In this document: piece after piece, positions 25,226 to 34,037 of the stretch
How the letters are laid out: every line of letters begins with the position of its first letter
How positions within the stretch are numbered: the first letter of the stretch is position 1
Origin: Leptolyngbya sp. SIO1E4
GTDB lineage: Bacteria > Cyanobacteriota > Cyanobacteriia > Phormidesmidales > Phormidesmidaceae
Length of the DNA: 64,000 bases
Direction of reading: 5' to 3'
Assembly (NCBI GenBank): GCA_010672825.2
Contig: JAAHFU020000006.1
Coordinates: forward strand, 279,756 to 343,755
Notes under the pieces: generated by a model
Database searches by the model: none
Seen by the model: only the letters and a program-made list of their open reading frames with translations
What the model was told of the DNA's origin: nothing
Made by a program: the position numbers and the translations under genes

Positions 25226-26650
25226 TTAAGTGAGTTCGTGATGATGTCGTTTTAATGAACCGAGACTAAACTCTCCAACCGAGGATTCTTCAACCTCATT
25301 CAGGGCGGCCACTTTACAAAATTGCTCGGAATTCCCTGACCCGATCGCACAGGGAGCTAACTGCATGGCAGTGGCCACTAAATAAAAGGTCTGATATAAC
25401 ACACCAATATGTTTCAAAATTAAACCGTATCCAAAACTGGGGTATTTCCAGAACAAGCGGCCAAATCGGGCTGTAATGATCAAAAGCACCTGGGGAATAT
25501 CTTGTTGTCCAGTAGCTTTCCAAGCATCGTAAAGCAAGGTTTCTACTGCCGACTGCTCATCCACCAGCTGATGTAATGTGTGGGAGAGGGGTTGATAATG
25601 ATAGAGACCTGCTGCTAAGCCTTGGCACTGATTAACGACGGGATAAATTTCCAATTCGTATAAGGCACCCCCACAGGGATAGGGACGCTGAGTGAATTCG
25701 CCAATATTGAGCCAATCCTCTTCCAGCGTCTGGACTTCTTTTACCCTGACGCAGCGATACAAGAACTCTCCCAGTTGATGCACTGAAATTGGCTGATCAT
25801 CATAGTCTCGCAAGGACTGACGAGTCTCGATCGCCTGGGTTAATGACATATCGTTGGCTATCAGGTCAGTCAGGTCAGGCTTCACTAACGAAATCACCTG
25901 ATCACTCATCGGGGGTTTGAGAATGGGATAGCGATCGCGATCTTCAAAGAAAGGCAATTCTGCTTGATGTGAATCGTCTAATCGTTGCAAGCGAGTTTGA
26001 TGATGAAACAGCAGGCTATGAAATTCCCATTGAGTCAACGCTTTCGGTTCGGGTTCAACGGTTGCCATGCCAGTGGCGATTAATAACTGAATAAAGCGTT
26101 GAGTGGTTTCTAGACCAATCAGCGCCTCTGCAATCTCTTCTACGGTCAGAGATGCATTGGGGGTCGCCAACTTTGCCACCATCGCAGCAGCCCGCCAATC
26201 CCACAAAATAATCTTGGCTTTGGATAGGGGAGACTCCAGAACAAATTGCTGATCGTCCTGATGCAAAAAAGCAAAGCGAGAAAGTTTTGGCGATTGCCAC
26301 TGCCCATTGCCACTGCCATCGGCACTACTATCTGCGAAGTGATAAGGCTCGGCAATGGGGATAGCGGTTGCCAAGGGAAGAACTGAGTAGCAAATCCAGC
26401 CGAGACGAACCAGTTTTTGTAACTCAGGTTCAAAGGTGAGGCCTGCTTCAGGCCCATCCAGTTCCACAATCTTGGCTACCAATTGGGGCAGGGTGAGGGC
26501 CGAATATTTCAGGTCTTCCAAGGCCGCTTTTAAGCCCGGTTGAGGATGCTCCAACGTCAGGGCATGGTGGGGCGATCGCAGGGAAATCTGCTCAGCTTCC
26601 ACCTCAAGGGCGACATCAGATCGGAAGGATAGGGTGAAGCAATCAGCCAT
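25226..26650 (-). CDS. SagB/ThcOx-type azoline oxidase (FMN-dependent)
   Basis: 474 aa. N-terminal half (1-250) is the non-catalytic region seen in cyanobactin oxidases. The C-terminal nitroreductase fold starts about residue 260 with the signature AIETRQSLRDYDDQPISVHQLGEFLY, continues with RPYPCGGALYELEIYPVV and GLYHYQPLSHTLHQL, and ends with QLAPCAIGSGNSEQF. These enzymes oxidise thiazoline and oxazoline rings to thiazoles and oxazoles using FMN. In patellamide-type PatG this module is fused to the protease; here it stands alone. Its start lies 1 nt after the patD-like stop, so the two are coupled. Confidence 0.9.
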   Translation of the reverse strand: MADCFTLSFRSDVALEVEAEQISLRSPHHALTLEHPQPGLKAALEDLKYSALTLPQLVAKIVELDGPEAGLTFEPELQKLVRLGWICYSVLPLATAIPIAEPYHFADSSADGSGNGQWQSPKLSRFAFLHQDDQQFVLESPLSKAKIILWDWRAAAMVAKLATPNASLTVEEIAEALIGLETTQRFIQLLIATGMATVEPEPKALTQWEFHSLLFHHQTRLQRLDDSHQAELPFFEDRDRYPILKPPMSDQVISLVKPDLTDLIANDMSLTQAIETRQSLRDYDDQPISVHQLGEFLYRCVRVKEVQTLEEDWLNIGEFTQRPYPCGGALYELEIYPVVNQCQGLAAGLYHYQPLSHTLHQLVDEQSAVETLLYDAWKATGQQDIPQVLLIITARFGRLFWKYPSFGYGLILKHIGVLYQTFYLVATAMQLAPCAIGSGNSEQFCKVAALNEVEESSVGEFSLGSLKRHHHELT

Positions 26651-26651
26651 C

Positions 26652-28967
26652 TTAAAACACCATGGGCATGGAATTCATCTGCTCTTCTGCCAGTGGTGCC
26701 GACTGCCAACCCAGTTTCACCGGCACATCGTATAGGCGTCCGGCCCCAAACCGCGACCAGAAATGGCGGAGTCCCGGCACCATGACTTTGACGACGGGTA
26801 AGCCAATGTCAGGACGCGTCTGGTTCAAAACCAGCATCTCTAGTCCTGCTTGTTTGACGACTGCCGCACACTGCAAGACATCTTGATAAATGTCATCACT
26901 CCACTGCTGGGGATAGTCAGTGTATTGTTTGACCGGAAGTTGCGGATCAGGAGCCAGATAGGGTTGATTGGCGATAGTCGCCTGGGTAAACCAGTAGCTC
27001 AGGGCTGAGTCCGCCTCAGTGGGAGGATGTTTTTCGGGGAGGTGACCTCCCATTTGGTTCACTTCTGTGACCGCTCGTGAGACGGCAATTTTAGGGTCGA
27101 AGTGTGCTCCATATCCAGCAACGATGTATTCCTGCTGGCTACCGGTATACCGAGAAACGGCAGCAAAGGCTGGAATGTTCAAGTCCGTCGTTAAGTCTAA
27201 GACCCACAATTCTCGTTGCTGCGTTTGATACCAGGTTTGCAAATCCAGTAAATAAGGGTCGTTGAAACTGGCTAAATCGATCCCTGGACGCGGTAAGCGG
27301 TTGTACCACCAGAGGGCGACACTATCCCGTTCCGCCAATTCTAAAAAGCCCTGAAGAATGGCATCCTCTAGGGTTCCACCAGCGGCATTACCGTTGGAGT
27401 CGGCTGAACAGAAGCGATGGGTTTTGGGCAGTTTGTAGTTGTAATAACAAAAGGCCGTGGGGAGATATTTGTGTCTTTTTTCGGTGAGTGACCAAACCGG
27501 GGTCCAATCAATGGTTTGAGTTTCGTCAAAGGGTTGAGCAATCCAATCATGATCGACCATTATTGCTTGGTTCAGCTGCTCGCGATTTTGATATTGCCGC
27601 TCACTAAATAGCAAACATTGATAGGGATGAATAGCTTGCTCACCCAGCTCTTTAAAGGTGGCGCTGACTTTGGGTTCGTCCCCCTGATAGATACCTGAAT
27701 AGCGTTCGATCGCTTCACAGAAGCCACTAGCTTTCGACTGGCGATCAGTTTTGCCCTTGCCCCCACTTTTGTGCCGCAGCGATCGCCGTAGTTGATTCAG
27801 GCTGGTCGCCGATCCAAAGGCATGAACTGCACTGTAGGTATGCACAAAAGAATTGTCAGGATCGGACGATCTCACCAGACTACTCACCACACCCGTAATC
27901 GGGCTAATCAAATGCTCGTGACGGCTGACGATTTGCTCCGGGGTAAAGGCTCGATGTCCACCATCTTGAGTGAACAACTTTTTGCGGCTGGTAAGGGCCA
28001 GCGGTTGGTTCACTTGTTGATGAACCAAGTCAGCATCGCCACAGGTAGGACATTGTGGACGATGGGGCAACTGATGAGTCTTTAACGTCAGGGTTGCCTG
28101 ATCCAGCGTGATTAAGGTTCCAGCTAACGTCTGGATCGATGAGTCTGGAATGCTCCGCTTCACTAGCCACTTGGCGATCTCAGTCGTCGTGAGCCCTATG
28201 GCTGTCTGCACCATTGCCGGAAACCCAGCAAACGCGACAGGTAAACAGGCCTGATGATCGCTGGCGTTCCCGAGCTGCCCCAGCTGGCCTTTTTGCCGCA
28301 ACACCGATGATTCCACTTCATGATTGCCCCACAAGCGCTGCGCCAGACAGGCCCAGCACCCGGTTTGACCGGGATGAAAGATGGGGCCTAACCACAGCAC
28401 ATTCCCCATGGGCTTGCCCAGCAGCCAAGGTTGCTGGGCATTCAAAGCTTTTTGATTAATCTGTCTCAGCTCCGGCTGCAGATAATCATCTGTGAGCACG
28501 ACGAGTAAAGAATTCTCTCCGTCTGCTTCACCGATTAATTCCTCTGGCTGTCGCTGCTGCACTGAAATACCGATCGCCTGGAGAGAATTCAGCAAGGGTT
28601 GAGGATTTGTCGCCCCGATCGCCGTCACCGTTACCTGACTCTGCGACAAGTGCTCTGCCACTTGTTGAGGCTCAACCCCTAATCCACTCCAAAAAGCCGC
28701 CATCTCTGGGGTGAGTTCATGGGCCGCATCTGTAAGATAGCCCTTGTCCTGTAGGCGATCGAGCACATAATCTAAATGCTCTGGTGGCACTTGCCCATCT
28801 AGTTTTTGGATTAACGCTTCACGGGTATGCTGCCCATTCAGTAGGGGCAGAATTTGACAATACAGCCCCCCAGTGAGTGCTTGGGTGGAATATTCACTCA
28901 ACAGATAGACGTGCTTGGGCTCAATAATTTCCAGGCGGAAATGGGGCTTGATTTGGGGTTTTTTCAT
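26652..28967 (-). CDS. PatD/TruD-like YcaO cyclodehydratase (heterocyclase)
   Basis: 771 aa, the size of PatD and TruD. N-terminal leader-binding winged-helix and E1-like region (1-330), with zinc-type cysteines CWAC and CPTC. The YcaO domain follows with SGGKGKTDRQSKASGFCEAIERYSG (ATP and Mg contacts), DAILQGFLELAERDSVALWWYNR and AVSRAVTEVNQMGG. The C-terminus ends MNSMPMVF, resembling the short tail seen in the family. The enzyme converts Cys (and possibly Ser/Thr) in precursor cores to azolines with ATP. All three local precursors carry the LAEL(S/A)EETL recognition element it should bind. Intact, with no oddity seen. Confidence 0.93.
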   Translation of the reverse strand: MKKPQIKPHFRLEIIEPKHVYLLSEYSTQALTGGLYCQILPLLNGQHTREALIQKLDGQVPPEHLDYVLDRLQDKGYLTDAAHELTPEMAAFWSGLGVEPQQVAEHLSQSQVTVTAIGATNPQPLLNSLQAIGISVQQRQPEELIGEADGENSLLVVLTDDYLQPELRQINQKALNAQQPWLLGKPMGNVLWLGPIFHPGQTGCWACLAQRLWGNHEVESSVLRQKGQLGQLGNASDHQACLPVAFAGFPAMVQTAIGLTTTEIAKWLVKRSIPDSSIQTLAGTLITLDQATLTLKTHQLPHRPQCPTCGDADLVHQQVNQPLALTSRKKLFTQDGGHRAFTPEQIVSRHEHLISPITGVVSSLVRSSDPDNSFVHTYSAVHAFGSATSLNQLRRSLRHKSGGKGKTDRQSKASGFCEAIERYSGIYQGDEPKVSATFKELGEQAIHPYQCLLFSERQYQNREQLNQAIMVDHDWIAQPFDETQTIDWTPVWSLTEKRHKYLPTAFCYYNYKLPKTHRFCSADSNGNAAGGTLEDAILQGFLELAERDSVALWWYNRLPRPGIDLASFNDPYLLDLQTWYQTQQRELWVLDLTTDLNIPAFAAVSRYTGSQQEYIVAGYGAHFDPKIAVSRAVTEVNQMGGHLPEKHPPTEADSALSYWFTQATIANQPYLAPDPQLPVKQYTDYPQQWSDDIYQDVLQCAAVVKQAGLEMLVLNQTRPDIGLPVVKVMVPGLRHFWSRFGAGRLYDVPVKLGWQSAPLAEEQMNSMPMVF

Positions 28968-29025
28968 ACCTTCATTCAGATAGACTGAGGTGCTGATGGC
29001 AGGAAGAAGAGCATTTAAAGAGAAC

Positions 29026-32000
29026 TTATCGCCAGATCCGACCCCGCAGGAAAGGTGGATCGGCTTCTGTCTTTGCTTTGTGTTGTTTTGCCATTTCTCT
29101 ATACCAGTAGCCGTAATCTTCCAATCCGGTTGATCGGGTCAAGCGCTCCTGGGGTTCGAGCTTCAATTTGAGGGGAATGTCTACTTCCTCACGGGTGATC
29201 TCACCCATCAGGTTTCCAGGTACCCGGTAGGTTGTTTTATCAACAATCTTGTTGCCAACGCTCCCATTCAATGGCCAGTAGCGGATCAACCCTAGTTCTC
29301 GGCCGGTGAGGCGGTAGAACATATTGGCTTTGATTTCTGCCAGCGATCGCGCCAATCGCCAAACCCGTACCTCAGTTAAATAGCCCTTAAACTTCGCATC
29401 AGGTAGGTTTGGATGGCCCCCCAGGTAGGTGCTGCCTCCCGAGGCGATCACGGAAATCGCCACTTGGCTGTCATTTTGTTCACCACTGAGATAAAGCTTT
29501 GTGCCCCCCGGCTGAGAACCACTGCGCACCACCACCACGTGATACCACTTGCTCGCCGACAACCCAGCATTGCTTGAAACAATGGGGTCGGTCGCAGCAC
29601 TCGCCCGAAATTTGAGGTTGCCCCCTTCCAAGTAGAACAGAGCTTCCCCATCCGCCAAAAGCACTTGCTGTCCAGTGAGACTGCTAGGACACACCCAAGC
29701 TTCCAAGGTGAATCGTCCATGGGGCGGCAGGGCACCACTGCCAACAGCAATTCCCTGATGATTTTGTCCCAGCTTTAAGACCGATTGGCGACTTTCGAGG
29801 ATAGAGAGCGGTGCGGGAGAGGTTGTGATTGGCGTCACTGGTGTAGGTTGCAGTGGCATAGGGCTTGGTGGACTAACGGAAACAGAGGCGATCGAAAGGC
29901 CAGTGGTAGATATCCAAATGGCCCCCTTCATGGTTCCGTGGTGGGTATTGCCCACTCTATTCAAAATGGTGTTGCTTGAACCTTGTTGCATTGGGTAGTA
30001 GCTAACTAATCCAGCTTCAGTTCCCGTCAGCGCCCGGTTCATAGACTGTTGAACTTCGGCTTGGGAACGGGCGTAATTCCAAAACTGAACTTCCGCCAAC
30101 ATTCCTTGATAGTGATAAGAACCAGCTGTGTAGCAGCCGAATTGGGCTCTTATAGCCTTGGGGATGGGGAGTGTCTTGCCCGATACACTGTGCCACAATG
30201 CGCCATTCAAATAGAGCTTCATCTCGCCAGTTGCGCAGTTTTTAGTAAACGCCCAATGGGACCATTTACCTTTAAACTCAGCTGGATTACTCTGCTTGTT
30301 CAGTCGGTCGTAGGTACCGTTACTGCAGCCACAATCAAAATAAATACAGCCATCCCCCCAAGGTAAATGGATGTTTAGCAGGCGCGTCCCTGTGGCATCA
30401 AAGGCGGCAACTATTGAATTATTCTTGGGCAAGGTCCCTCCACCATAAGCCCAAAAACTACAGGTAATGCCATTACCAGAAGGGATGCTTGCCGGTGGCA
30501 ATTCAGCATAATCATCCACTCCATCAAACTGTAAAACCCATCTCGAAGTAGACGTTGGTGCGTTAGGTTGTGTTGTCATGGTTGGTGGACTCGTGATATC
30601 TGGTGGACTCGTGGCGTCTGGTGAAGTCGTAGTCTCTGGAGACGTCGTAGCTTCTGATGGGCTTGCGGTCTCTGGAGCAGTGATCGCTTCTGATGGATTC
30701 GTAATGTCTGGAGACGTTGTGGTATCCGGCTGACGAGCGGTCCCAGCCGCGATCGGCAAGCCAGACGAAGTTATCCAACTAGCACCAGAGATGATGCCTT
30801 GCTTGGCATTCGCTGTCTGATCGTTTGTGATGTTGCCAACCCCTTCACTGATTGGGAAATAGGCAACGAGTCCTGGTTCATTACCGGTCAGGCGACGAGC
30901 CGGATCAGTCCGAATCTCAGCCTGAGTTCTGACTCGGTTCCAGATGCGAACCTCACTCAACTCACCTTTGAAATGACGGTTGCGGCTTCGATTCCGACCC
31001 AAAATGTAGTCCTTAAAGCATATGTTGAGGGATTTTTTCTGTTGTTTAGCAATATCACCATTCACGTAGGTGACCAAGGTCGAACCATCATAGGTGACTG
31101 CTAAGTGCAGCCATTCTTCACGAACCTCAGTCAATAGCAGCTTGAGCTTGTTATGGAGAAATCGATAAGAGCCATTCGATATGTCCAGTTGAAAAGAGCC
31201 ACCAGGAGTGCCACCATCCCAACTATTAAAGAAAGCACTGAAATTTTTCTGAGCAGTGGTTGCAGCCTTTATCCACAGTTCAATTGAAAAAGTTGAGGTC
31301 TCCCAATTTTCAATCGCGACAGCAACATAATCATCTTGGCCATCAAATGATAGCGCTACAGAGGTGGTTGCTTCGTTGCGTTCCTGCAGAGACATGTATG
31401 GCAAGGGCCGTTGGACTTGTTGCCAAGTAGCCCCCGCGATCGCCCCCTGACTCCGATTGGCAGTTTTGTCCTGAATGGCTTTGCCTATACCTTCATTCAG
31501 GGGCCAATAGCCAACTAAGCCTGTTTCGGTACCGCTTAGGCGGCGACCCATCGCCCCCTGAATCTCAGCTTGGGTGCGAGCAATTTCCCACAATCGCACT
31601 TCAGCAATGCTGCCGTGAAAGGCATAGGCCTCGTTGTTATCCCGATACATCCCCAGCCGCAAATTGTTGTCGGGGACGTAATAAATGCTGGAATCAACCA
31701 GGGTTTGAATCGCTTTTTCTACCCCACCCACATACACTCGCAAGTGCTGGCCATCATAAGTTGCAGCAACATGATGCCATTCTTTCAGGGGCACAGTATT
31801 TGTACCGCTACTCAGGTACTCGATCTGGTGACGAGGCACTTTGACGCCAAAGTAGACACCACTATTTCCATCCAGTAATAGCCCGTACCCACTTTCAGTT
31901 GACCCTGTATCAAACACCTTAGAGATGATTCCGGCCCATTGTCGTTGGCTTTCGATCCAGACCCAAAGTTCCAGCGTGAGATGCTTCTGGACTTTAAAGT

Positions 32001-32121
32001 GCGGTTGCACCCCGAAATCAACACAATCATCCTGTCCATCAAAGGACAGAACCGACAAAAGAGAGGGGGAGTTGGAGGCGGGAGTATTCCCTGGTTGCTG
32101 GGATGAATTTGCTTGAGTCAT
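29026..32121 (-). CDS. Four-LamG-domain (concanavalin-like) protein within the cyanobactin-type cluster
   Basis: 1031 aa. Four LamG/laminin-G-like jelly-roll domains at about 20-215, 250-445, 527-720 and 770-965, each with (L/S)FDGQDDYV or FDGVDDYAEL at the start, a W(H/Y)HVAATYDG-like strand, AEVRLWN.AR.QAEI and LVGYWPLNEG at the end. A Thr/Pro/Ser-rich linker (about 460-525) separates domains 2 and 3. No signal peptide or transmembrane segment is evident. It is 46 nt upstream of... the patD-like gene start region and in line with the cluster. LamG domains bind glycans or proteins; no role in cyanobactin synthesis is known to me. It could act as a scaffold or be cargo. Confidence 0.85.
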   Translation of the reverse strand: MTQANSSQQPGNTPASNSPSLLSVLSFDGQDDCVDFGVQPHFKVQKHLTLELWVWIESQRQWAGIISKVFDTGSTESGYGLLLDGNSGVYFGVKVPRHQIEYLSSGTNTVPLKEWHHVAATYDGQHLRVYVGGVEKAIQTLVDSSIYYVPDNNLRLGMYRDNNEAYAFHGSIAEVRLWEIARTQAEIQGAMGRRLSGTETGLVGYWPLNEGIGKAIQDKTANRSQGAIAGATWQQVQRPLPYMSLQERNEATTSVALSFDGQDDYVAVAIENWETSTFSIELWIKAATTAQKNFSAFFNSWDGGTPGGSFQLDISNGSYRFLHNKLKLLLTEVREEWLHLAVTYDGSTLVTYVNGDIAKQQKKSLNICFKDYILGRNRSRNRHFKGELSEVRIWNRVRTQAEIRTDPARRLTGNEPGLVAYFPISEGVGNITNDQTANAKQGIISGASWITSSGLPIAAGTARQPDTTTSPDITNPSEAITAPETASPSEATTSPETTTSPDATSPPDITSPPTMTTQPNAPTSTSRWVLQFDGVDDYAELPPASIPSGNGITCSFWAYGGGTLPKNNSIVAAFDATGTRLLNIHLPWGDGCIYFDCGCSNGTYDRLNKQSNPAEFKGKWSHWAFTKNCATGEMKLYLNGALWHSVSGKTLPIPKAIRAQFGCYTAGSYHYQGMLAEVQFWNYARSQAEVQQSMNRALTGTEAGLVSYYPMQQGSSNTILNRVGNTHHGTMKGAIWISTTGLSIASVSVSPPSPMPLQPTPVTPITTSPAPLSILESRQSVLKLGQNHQGIAVGSGALPPHGRFTLEAWVCPSSLTGQQVLLADGEALFYLEGGNLKFRASAATDPIVSSNAGLSASKWYHVVVVRSGSQPGGTKLYLSGEQNDSQVAISVIASGGSTYLGGHPNLPDAKFKGYLTEVRVWRLARSLAEIKANMFYRLTGRELGLIRYWPLNGSVGNKIVDKTTYRVPGNLMGEITREEVDIPLKLKLEPQERLTRSTGLEDYGYWYREMAKQHKAKTEADPPFLRGRIWR

Positions 32122-32226
32122 AGCGCCAATATTTGTATACGGATGAACCGCTGACGGAGTGAAAGCCTAGCCACGAGGCGCTCATGTTCCACTGAGGGCC
32201 AGCAGCGATCGGGGACTCAATTGAAC

Positions 32227-32442
32227 TTACAAAGCGAAAGCGGATGACCCCCAACCGGAACCTTTGAGCTGGTTGTAGGTGCGGTGTTGAAAAGCGGGCG
32301 GATCGTTATAGTTAGCCCCGTGCAGCAAGTCGATCCTGATGGAGACCAGCTCTTCAATGCTACCGTGAACGACATCCACGGTTTCATGGGGTTGGATCAG
32401 ATCAGGACGCTTGACCGGCGGCGATTGTTTGGGAAGCCTCAT
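32227..32442 (-). CDS. PatC/TruC/TenC-like small cluster protein
   Basis: 71 aa from the ATG at 32442, with AAAGGAAA upstream. Recognisable block: VKRPDLIQPHETVDVVHGS then EELVSIRIDLLHGANYNDPPAF, a pattern I associate with the small TruC/TenC/PatC proteins of cyanobactin clusters, whose function is not established. It lies directly downstream of the precursor genes and upstream of the LamG gene, the usual neighbourhood. Homology is from memory of the family. Confidence 0.65.
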   Translation of the reverse strand: MRLPKQSPPVKRPDLIQPHETVDVVHGSIEELVSIRIDLLHGANYNDPPAFQHRTYNQLKGSGWGSSAFAL

Positions 32443-32571
32443 CGTTTCAGTTTCCTTTGAAGAGGTTGAGATAAATAATGAGGAAGTTAGCAGAAGAGGC
32501 AAGGATGATTAGCGCTTTCTTTACCTCTCCTGATCTCCTTCCTTACACAGAAAAGCGAATGACATCAGACC

Positions 32572-32820
32572 CTATTCGACGTCATCTCCGCTGTAAGCAC
32601 AAAAGCCAGCAGCACGATTTGCACCACCAGTAGCAACACCACTAAAACCACCAATCCCGATCGCAAAGCAGAGCAAACAGCCGCTAGACGGGACAATATC
32701 TCCTTTGTCATGGCTGCACAAGGTTTCTTCTGCCAATTCCGCCAACTCGGGAGGCAGTTGACCTGCGGTGATGCGGCTGATTGGATGGGCCTGGTTAGGC
32801 ATCAGATTTTTCTTATCCAT
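32572..32820 (-). CDS. Cyanobactin-type precursor peptide A
   Basis: 82 aa from ATG at 32820, GGGAG about 9 nt upstream. Leader MDKKNLMPNQ, then ITAGQLPPELAELAEETL, the recognition element of PatE-type precursors. GDIVPSS (40-46) sits where the protease site G-x-E/V-P/A-S lies in the family. Putative core 47-74 is 28 residues, hydrophobic and Gly-rich with Cys at its start (48, 51) and end (74). Follower AYSGDDVE resembles the AYDG follower recognised by PatG. One core only. The core is much longer than the 6-20 residues usual for cyanobactins. Confidence 0.85.
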   Translation of the reverse strand: MDKKNLMPNQAHPISRITAGQLPPELAELAEETLCSHDKGDIVPSSGCLLCFAIGIGGFSGVATGGANRAAGFCAYSGDDVE

Positions 32821-32956
32821 GAGCATTTTCTCCCATTGTCCAGAACTTATTTGAGTTTTCAACTACCTTTGAAGTCGTTCAAAATGCGCAGGCAGAAGTG
32901 AGCAACTCGGTTGACTTTTACCTTTTCAATGATTAGTAGATCCCCTTTAAATTTTC

Positions 32957-33048
32957 GTAGGGTGTGTTGTCGCTATGCGCGACGCATCAATTTACTGATT
33001 AAGTTTCTATGTGTTGGGCTAATCGCCTGGAGTCATAACACACCCTAC
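32957..33048. repeat. MITE-like inverted repeat between precursors A and B
   Basis: 92 bp bounded by GTAGGGTGTGTT and its complement AACACACCCTAC. The inside includes CGCTATGCGCGACGCATC. This is a dispersed repeat style common in cyanobacteria, and it lies in the gap between two precursor genes. It has no coding content and probably contributes an RNA hairpin in the cluster transcript. Confidence 0.7.
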
Positions 33049-33068
33049 AATGCAAGTTCTTTTAACCC

Positions 33069-33341
33069 TTAGTCGGCATCATCTCCGTCATAAGAGCAAA
33101 AACACTGAGCACCATTACCCCCACCAACACCGACACCAACAAGCCCACCACCGACACCAAAACAATAGAAACCACAGGCACCACAGCTAGCAGCACCACA
33201 TTGAGATGACGGTACGATGTCTCCTCCGTCATGACCGCACAAGGTTTCTTCCGACAGTTCTGCCAGTTCTGGAGGCAGTTGACCTGCCGTCATCCTGCTG
33301 ACTGGACTGGACTGGTTAGGCATCAAGTTTTTCTTGTCCAT
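33069..33341 (-). CDS. Cyanobactin-type precursor peptide B
   Basis: 90 aa, ATG preceded by AGGAG. Leader MDKKNLMPNQ...MTAGQLPPELAELSEETL; cleavage-like GDIVPSS at 40-46; putative core 47-82 of 36 residues with seven Cys (48, 53, 56, 60, 80, 82 and one more in the CGACGFYC tract) and a long Gly/Val stretch; follower SYDGDDAD. The sequence is nearly the same as precursor C apart from an indel and a few substitutions at the start of the core. The upstream noncoding region is also shared with C, so the two arose by tandem duplication. Confidence 0.87.
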   Translation of the reverse strand: MDKKNLMPNQSSPVSRMTAGQLPPELAELSEETLCGHDGGDIVPSSQCGAASCGACGFYCFGVGGGLVGVGVGGGNGAQCFCSYDGDDAD

Positions 33342-33583
33342 GAAACATTTCTCCTAATAGTTTGCTTGAGTCTTGACCCGTCTTTGAAGTGGCAAAAGTT
33401 AGACTTAACTTTTAAAGTAATAGTCAATTTTTGATTGCCTTTTGCCTTCCTTAATCGGTGGGTTAGCCCGCTCCTTTGAACAAAAGAAGACTGTTGAAAA
33501 AGAATAGGAAACGAAAGATGCCATAGTATGGGTTGAGAAAAAAACACACAAATCGTTCCTTTTATATTCCTGGCTTCTCTTTT

Positions 33584-33607
33584 CCGCTTCTTTGTTCGAA
33601 GAAGCGG
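33584..33607 (-). promoter_or_regulatory. Perfect hairpin after precursor C
   Basis: CCGCTTCTT (33584-33592) pairs with AAGAAGCGG (33599-33607) around a 6-nt loop. A weaker related hairpin (CTTCTTT/AAAGAAG) lies at about 34012-34031, between the PatA-like gene and precursor C, and a decayed one at about 33472-33495. None has a T-run on minus, so they look like RNA stability or partial-termination elements rather than full terminators. They fit the need for many precursor copies per enzyme. Confidence 0.55.
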
Positions 33608-33620
33608 ATGACCTCAGATC

Positions 33621-33881
33621 CTATTCGGCATCATCTCCGTCATAAGAGCAAAAACACTGAGCATCATTACCCCCACCAACACCGACACCAATAAGCCCTC
33701 CACCGACACCAAAACAATAGAAACCACAGGCACCACAAGCATTAGAAGCTGGCACGACGCCGCCTCCGTCATGACCACATAAGGTTTCTTCCGACAGTTC
33801 TGCCAGTTCTGGAGGTAGTTGCCCCGCTGTCATCCGGCTGACTGGACTGGACTGGTTAGGCATCAAGTTTTTCTTTTCCAT
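33621..33881 (-). CDS. Cyanobactin-type precursor peptide C
   Basis: 86 aa, ATG preceded by CGGAG. Leader MEKKNLMPNQ...AGQLPPELAELSEETL; cleavage-like GGVVPAS at 40-46; putative core 47-78 (32 residues) with Cys at 49, 52, 56, 76 and 78 and a Gly/Val/Ile middle; follower SYDGDDAE. First precursor after the PatA-like protease gene in the direction of transcription. The two Cys clusters at the core ends are the likely substrates of the PatD-like heterocyclase. Confidence 0.87.
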   Translation of the reverse strand: MEKKNLMPNQSSPVSRMTAGQLPPELAELSEETLCGHDGGGVVPASNACGACGFYCFGVGGGLIGVGVGGGNDAQCFCSYDGDDAE

Positions 33882-34037
33882 GAGACATTTCTCCGAATTG
33901 TTTGATTGAGTCTTGACCCGTCTTTGAAGTCAGTGAAAAGTAGGTTTAACTGTTGAAAATCAACTGTTGAGTTTCAATTGCCTTTCACCTTCCTCAACCG
34001 GTGGGTCAGGCCGCTTCTTTGCATGAAAGAAGACTGC

